Below, piece after piece: positions 13,140 through 17,359 of a DNA stretch of 17,359 nucleotides. The position numbers were made by a program, and so were the translations under genes. The DNA comes from CAJXNP01 sp050305935 (GTDB lineage: Bacteria > Bacteroidota > Bacteroidia > Cytophagales > Cyclobacteriaceae), in the NCBI GenBank assembly GCA_050305935.1, contig JBNLGG010000080.1:1-17359 (forward strand), read 5' to 3'. How positions within the stretch are numbered: the stretch's first letter is position 1; the number at the start of each line of letters is the position of its first letter. Below the pieces are notes generated by a model that saw nothing but the letters and a program-made list of their open reading frames with translations, had not been told where the DNA came from and did no database searches.

Positions 13140-13168
13140 CCGGGAATAATCTGCCAATTATTTCCCGG
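13140..13168 (+). terminator. hairpin between fecR-like gene and susC
   Basis: CCGGGAATAAT (from 13140) pairs with ATTATTTCCCGG (to 13168) with one bulged base, around the loop CTGCCA. It is followed by CTCACATTTTAATT, a poor T-run. It may be a partial terminator or an mRNA-stabilising stem separating the regulatory pair from the abundant SusC transcript. Confidence 0.5.
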
Positions 13169-13212
13169 CTCACATTTTAATTAATTACTAACAATTAAAA
13201 CATGTCAAATTT

Positions 13213-16200
13213 ATGAAAAAAAGATTACTACTAAAACTCATGAAGTTTTCACTCTATGGGCTAATGCTCCAAACCATGTTCGTGGGCATGTTGATGGCTT
13301 CCGGCGCCAATGCGCAGCGCAAACAGCTAAGCGTAAAGAATGTTTTTGTTAACGTTCATCTCAACGAAGCCTCGCTGCTGGAGGTGTTTGGCGCGATCGA
13401 ATCAAACACCGATTTCGTGTTCAATTATGACGACCACATCATTAAAAACAACAAATCGAAGATTAGTGTGGTCGGAAAGAAGACTGTTGCCGACATTTTA
13501 GTTAAGGTTTCTGAAGTTGCCGGTGTAAAATTCAAACAAGTAAACAACAACATTAATGTTGAAAAGCTGAGAAACAAATTCGACGATGCCGGCAATCTGG
13601 AGATCGTTTTACAAACCCAGACGGTGACAGGCAATGTTATTTCCGACGAAGACGGCCAGCCGTTGATTGGTGTTAGTATTGTTATTAAAGGTACTTCGCA
13701 AGGAACTGTAACAGATATCGAAGGAAAATATAGTGTAGAGGTTCCATCAGGTGAAAGTGTTCTTGTATTCAGCTTCGTTGGCTACTATACAGAGGAAGTA
13801 CAAGTGGGAAATCAAACCGTCATCAACCTGACAATGAACTCCGACATAAGTACCCTTAGCGAAGTGGTGGTAGTGGGTTACGGTACTGCCAGGAAGAGCG
13901 ATATTACAGGATCTGTTGTTTCGGTTGACACCGAGGAAATGTTGAAGAGAACGCCAACAAACATTTTAGAAGGGTTAAAAGGTCAAGCTGCGGGTGTAAT
14001 GGTTACAGCACAAGACGGAGCCCCGGATGCTAATTCTGCCGTTCGTATTCGTGGTGTAGCCACAATCACCGGTAGCGCCAAGCCACTCTATGTGGTAGAT
14101 GGTGTGCAGGTAGGTGATAATGCCAATTTTATTAACCCAGGTGATGTAGAGAGCATCGAAATATTAAAAGATGCTTCTGCTACTGCCATATACGGTGCGG
14201 CTGGAGCTAATGGTGTTATCATGATTACCACCAAACATGGTAAAGCAGGTACTACACGGATCAATTTTTCAGCGGACTATGGAATACAGACGTTAGCAAG
14301 GACATTGGATGTTGGAGATGTAGACCAATATGCAAAAAACATACGTGCTGCGCGCGCAAACGATGGCGGCAGCTTATCTAATCAAATTTTTGCTGAGCAA
14401 TATGACGGTCAAAGAAAGAATATCGACTGGCAAAAGGAAATGACACGCGTTTCCCTGAGGCAGCAGTATAATCTCTCGGCTTCCGGAGGCACGGAAAAGA
14501 CCCAATCAAGCCTTTCATTGAGTTATTTGAATAATGATGGAATTGTTATCAATACAAATTACAAACGTTTAACCGGTCGTGTCAACGTAGTAAGCAAAGT
14601 GGCTGATTTCATCGAAATCGGTAGCGACCTCAGCTTTGTTCATACGGAATCTCACGGCAGCAATGCCGGTCTTGGCAATAACGGTAACCTTTCTTCTGTT
14701 CGTGACTGGGCTTTCATGGCTCCTACTATGGATTATGTAATACCAGATGGATATCCAGGAGCTGGAACTATTATGAGTCCTAACGTTGTAAACCCGGACG
14801 GGACTTATGGTGCTCCGATGCAAGGTGATTTAGGTTCACACGATGCAAATTTGGGAAATAACATCTATGCTGAACAGATGGAAAATACGGGTATTACCAA
14901 AAACAACAGGATGCTTCTTAGTGCCTATGCCAATATTAAATTGTTTAAGGGTTTAACTTTCAAATCAATAGCATCTTATAATTTTACCGCAGACAATTGG
15001 TATAACTTCTGGGGCAACAAAAAACGCTATTTTCCNNNNNNNNNNTTCAAATCAATAGCATCTTATAATTTTACCGCAGACAATTGGTATAACTTCTGGG
15101 GCAACAAAAAACGCTATTTTCCTGACGGAACGCAGGTTGAACTGTACAATTACGATAGTAAGTATTATTTGGGAATCAACAATAGTAATTACAACAATAC
15201 TGCTATAGAAAGCTATTTGACTTACAATTGGTCAAATGATAGCCATGACTTGACACTAATGGCAGGTAACACGGTAATCAAAGGCTTTGGAAACTGGAGT
15301 AACGTTTCCGGAAATGATTTCCTTGGAGATAACCTCCGTGATGTTAGTTTGACCAAGGATCCTGTTGCAAGAACAGGAGCAGGTGCGTATAACATTGAAT
15401 CTCGTGGATTGTCTTATTTTGGTCGTCTTCAATACGTTTTGATGGATCGCTATATTTTAACAGGGACTATTCGTCGTGATGGTTCTTCTAACTTTGGCGC
15501 TGTGAACCGTTGGGGGACTTTCCCGTCAGCCGCGTTGGCATGGCGTATTTCGGAAGAGGATTTTATGAAAAATATTCCGACCATCAGCAACTTGAAACTT
15601 CGATTGGGTTGGGGACAGACAGGTAACAATGGAGGTCCGACAGATAAATCTGTTCAGGGGTTTACTACTAATAAAATTCAATATTTTTATTATGGACAGA
15701 ATGGACAGGCAGGTATGAATACTTCAAGACAATTGGCTACCGGTTATGCTCCATTGTTAACTGATCCTAGTTTGAAATGGGAGACCAATGAACAAACGAA
15801 CATCGGTCTTGACCTTGGATTATTATCAAACAGTTTGAACATAACCGTTGACTATTTCACCAGAACATCAAAAGACCTGTTGGTGGAACGTACAATACGC
15901 CCTTCATCCGGTTTTGACCAGGTATATACCAACTTAGGTGAAATTCAGAATAAAGGTGTTGAATTCAGTTTAGACTATAAGAAGCAAATTAATCGTGATT
16001 GGAGTATCGGTGCCACATTAACAGGTTCGTCTTTAAAAAACAAAGTTATAAAATTGGCTGAAGACATATTTAAGGAAAACTCATCATGGCCTAATAATAT
16101 TAGTCCTGACGGTTCCAATCTTGCTGCAGTTGGAGCTACTTCAGGAACGCACTGGAACGGTCACTCAATAAGTCGCGAAGGTTATGCCGTAGGGTCATTC

Positions 16201-16911
16201 TGGGGCTATGTGGTAGAAGGTATATACCAGTCGCAGGAGGAAATTGATGCTGCCAATGCAGCAGCCATAGCTGCAGGTCACCCTGGCGGATACAACAATG
16301 CATCAACGACTGTTCCCGGTGATTTTAAGTATAAAGACCTAAATGGTGATGGATTTCTTAGTGAGGAAGATTTGACGATCTTAGGTGATGGTTTCCCTAA
16401 GTTAAACTACGGTTTGAACTTGACCTCTTCTTATAAGAATTGGGACTTCTCAATTTACATGTATGGAGTATTGGGTCAGGATATCTATTCTTATTCTGCG
16501 ATGACCTTATCTAACATGTTCGCAAGTGATAATGGAACTACTCCTAACGTATTACAAGAGGTTGCAAATTCTGCCTGGACTGAAGAAAACCATAGCACTA
16601 CTACGCCAAGATTGTCCATACTGGATTTGAATTACAACATGCGAGGTTCAGATGCATGGGTTAAAAAAGGTGATTTCCTGAAAATCGGTACCCTTCAGAT
16701 TGGTTATACTTTTAGCAGAGAACTGTTAAGCCCTTTGCGAATTGAAAGTGCGCGTATTTATGCTTCGGTTCGAAATTTAGCCACTTTTTCTTCCTACAAC
16801 AAATATGGCGATCCTGAAGCTGGACAAGGAAGCGTACTTTATACAGGACTGGATACGGGTCGTTATCCTTACCCCCGTACTTATTCAATTGGATTGAATA
16901 TTCAATTTTAA
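13213..16911 (+). CDS. SusC/RagA-type TonB-dependent outer-membrane transporter with STN signalling domain
   Basis: An outer-membrane transporter that imports oligosaccharides with its SusD partner. Domains in order: signal peptide 1-35; STN domain about 45-115, which signals to FecR proteins; carboxypeptidase-regulatory-like domain about 136-210 (GVSIVIKGTSQGTVTDIEGK); the SusC junction SEVVVVGYGTARKSDITGSV (216-235); plug about 226-340 ending in the SusC signature AIYGAAGANGVIMITTK; then the beta-barrel to a C-terminal aromatic residue (IGLNIQF). As assembled it has 1232 codons including a 10-N gap at 15036-15045, flanked on both sides by an identical 77-base segment. Removing the gap and one copy deletes 87 bases (29 codons), keeps the frame and gives about 1203 residues, probably the true length. 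A SusD gene follows. Confidence 0.95.
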   Translation: MKKRLLLKLMKFSLYGLMLQTMFVGMLMASGANAQRKQLSVKNVFVNVHLNEASLLEVFGAIESNTDFVFNYDDHIIKNNKSKISVVGKKTVADILVKVSEVAGVKFKQVNNNINVEKLRNKFDDAGNLEIVLQTQTVTGNVISDEDGQPLIGVSIVIKGTSQGTVTDIEGKYSVEVPSGESVLVFSFVGYYTEEVQVGNQTVINLTMNSDISTLSEVVVVGYGTARKSDITGSVVSVDTEEMLKRTPTNILEGLKGQAAGVMVTAQDGAPDANSAVRIRGVATITGSAKPLYVVDGVQVGDNANFINPGDVESIEILKDASATAIYGAAGANGVIMITTKHGKAGTTRINFSADYGIQTLARTLDVGDVDQYAKNIRAARANDGGSLSNQIFAEQYDGQRKNIDWQKEMTRVSLRQQYNLSASGGTEKTQSSLSLSYLNNDGIVINTNYKRLTGRVNVVSKVADFIEIGSDLSFVHTESHGSNAGLGNNGNLSSVRDWAFMAPTMDYVIPDGYPGAGTIMSPNVVNPDGTYGAPMQGDLGSHDANLGNNIYAEQMENTGITKNNRMLLSAYANIKLFKGLTFKSIASYNFTADNWYNFWGNKKRYFXXXXFKSIASYNFTADNWYNFWGNKKRYFPDGTQVELYNYDSKYYLGINNSNYNNTAIESYLTYNWSNDSHDLTLMAGNTVIKGFGNWSNVSGNDFLGDNLRDVSLTKDPVARTGAGAYNIESRGLSYFGRLQYVLMDRYILTGTIRRDGSSNFGAVNRWGTFPSAALAWRISEEDFMKNIPTISNLKLRLGWGQTGNNGGPTDKSVQGFTTNKIQYFYYGQNGQAGMNTSRQLATGYAPLLTDPSLKWETNEQTNIGLDLGLLSNSLNITVDYFTRTSKDLLVERTIRPSSGFDQVYTNLGEIQNKGVEFSLDYKKQINRDWSIGATLTGSSLKNKVIKLAEDIFKENSSWPNNISPDGSNLAAVGATSGTHWNGHSISREGYAVGSFWGYVVEGIYQSQEEIDAANAAAIAAGHPGGYNNASTTVPGDFKYKDLNGDGFLSEEDLTILGDGFPKLNYGLNLTSSYKNWDFSIYMYGVLGQDIYSYSAMTLSNMFASDNGTTPNVLQEVANSAWTEENHSTTTPRLSILDLNYNMRGSDAWVKKGDFLKIGTLQIGYTFSRELLSPLRIESARIYASVRNLATFSSYNKYGDPEAGQGSVLYTGLDTGRYPYPRTYSIGLNIQF
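14959..15122. other. assembly gap with duplicated contig ends
   Basis: Bases 14959-15035 and 15046-15122 are the same 77-base sequence, separated by ten N. Identical flanks of exactly one k-mer length on both sides of a fixed N-run are what a scaffolder produces when two overlapping contigs are joined without merging. I infer an artefact, not a biological repeat. Confidence 0.92.
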
Positions 16912-16954
16912 TTTTGGCTTAAAATTTTAATGTAATGAAACCGACATGTTAAAG

Positions 16955-16989
16955 ATAATCATTTAACAAACAGAGCAATGATTATTTTT
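16955..16989 (+). terminator. terminator-like hairpin between susC and susD (possible attenuator)
   Basis: ATAATCATT (16955-16963) and AATGATTAT (16977-16985) form a perfect 9-bp AT-rich stem with a 13-base loop, followed by four or five T. It lies in the 125-base gap before the SusD start and downstream of a palindrome TTAAAATTTTAA (16919-16930). It could lower SusD expression relative to SusC, although the stem is weak. Confidence 0.45.
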
Positions 16990-17036
16990 AACATCAAAGG
17001 TTCCATCTGACGATTGAAAAACAAAAAAATAAACAG

Positions 17037-17359
17037 ATGAAAAGAAAATCGATAATATATACACTTGTCATTGGACTATTCCTGCTAGCAACAACCTCTT
17101 GCGATACCGAAGACTTTTTGGATGTAGACCACTATTCCATTTTGTCTGCTGATCAAATGTTTAAAAGTGACCAAGATGCCAAGGCGGGTCTTGTTGGTTG
17201 CTACACGATGATGCTTCCCACTGACATCGACGGAGACTGGGGTATAAAACCCAACTTGTTTATTGGAGGGCATCCTACCATGGATACCCAGGCTACAGGA
17301 TGGGACAAAGACGGGAATCAACAAAAATGGACCCCGGGTAGTCCGGAACTATTGAGTGG
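17037..17359 (+). CDS. SusD/RagB-family outer-membrane lipoprotein, truncated by the window end
   Basis: The frame is open from the ATG at 17037 to the end of the window, about 107 codons with no stop. It begins with a lipoprotein signal (MKRKSIIYTLVIGLFLLATT, then Ser-Cys with the lipidated Cys at residue 22). It continues DTEDFLDVDHYSILSADQMF, the usual SusD opening in which the mature N-terminus reads 'C..D.FLD..P', followed by a helix with AKAGLVGCYTMM. SusD proteins sit on the cell surface over the SusC barrel as a substrate-binding lid. The position directly after susC confirms the call. Most of the protein (normally about 500-600 residues) lies outside the window. Confidence 0.93.
   Translation, partial: MKRKSIIYTLVIGLFLLATTSCDTEDFLDVDHYSILSADQMFKSDQDAKAGLVGCYTMMLPTDIDGDWGIKPNLFIGGHPTMDTQATGWDKDGNQQKWTPGSPELLS

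Noticed and set aside
14959..15122. A tandem duplication inside the SusC barrel
   Set aside because: The two copies are identical at every base, exactly 77 long and separated by ten N, which fits unmerged contig overlap rather than a biological repeat.

Overview
The window looks like draft-assembly sequence from a member of the Bacteroidota, probably Cytophagales-like (the order-level call is inference). Supporting signs are a SusC/SusD pair, an ECF sigma / FecR anti-sigma pair next to a SusC with an STN domain, Bat-type VWA and TPR proteins, and several promoters of the Bacteroidota type (TAnnTTTG with an upstream TTG). A 10-N gap at 15036-15045 is flanked by an exact 77-base duplication that looks like an assembly join.

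Layout. (1) 314-715: small lipoprotein of unknown role, convergent with and sharing a CTAG stop overlap with (2) a minus-strand thiolase (1896-712). (3) Minus strand 4260-1971: a three-gene, translationally coupled Bat-like operon (membrane VWA protein, TPR protein, Q/E/K-rich protein) with its own promoter. (4) 4407-4975: promoter, tRNA-Ser(GCT), tRNA-Arg(TCT), tRNA-Pro(TGG), strong intrinsic terminator. (5) 4907-6758: a segment of about 1.7 kb bracketed by two roughly 82-bp imperfect direct repeats, each holding the last 7 bases of tRNA-Pro plus its terminator. Between them lie one minus-strand secreted protein gene and several REP-like or hairpin-rich non-coding stretches. This looks like a remnant of a tRNA-associated insertion or duplication. 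(6) 6870-8255: an Rrf2-family regulator and a QorB-type NAD(P)-dependent quinone oxidoreductase, each preceded by the same 19-bp palindrome, a probable autoregulated redox switch. (7) 8276-8380: a MITE-like or terminator-like inverted-repeat element. (8) 8521-8948: a decayed gene. (9) 9418-11034: a secreted GH43 glycosidase. (10) 11467-17359: ECF sigma factor, FecR-type anti-sigma factor, STN-containing SusC and the start of a SusD lipoprotein that runs off the window.

How the genes work together. The GH43 enzyme with sigma/anti-sigma/SusC/SusD forms the start of a polysaccharide utilisation locus. The STN domain of SusC can signal substrate to FecR in the inner membrane, releasing the ECF sigma factor. 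GH43 suggests an arabinose- or xylose-containing plant polysaccharide. The Rrf2-qorB unit is a separate redox module. The tRNA-flanked segment, the inverted-repeat element and the broken gene make 4.9-9.0 kb the plastic part of the window. No CRISPR array, integrase, transposase gene or rRNA was seen.
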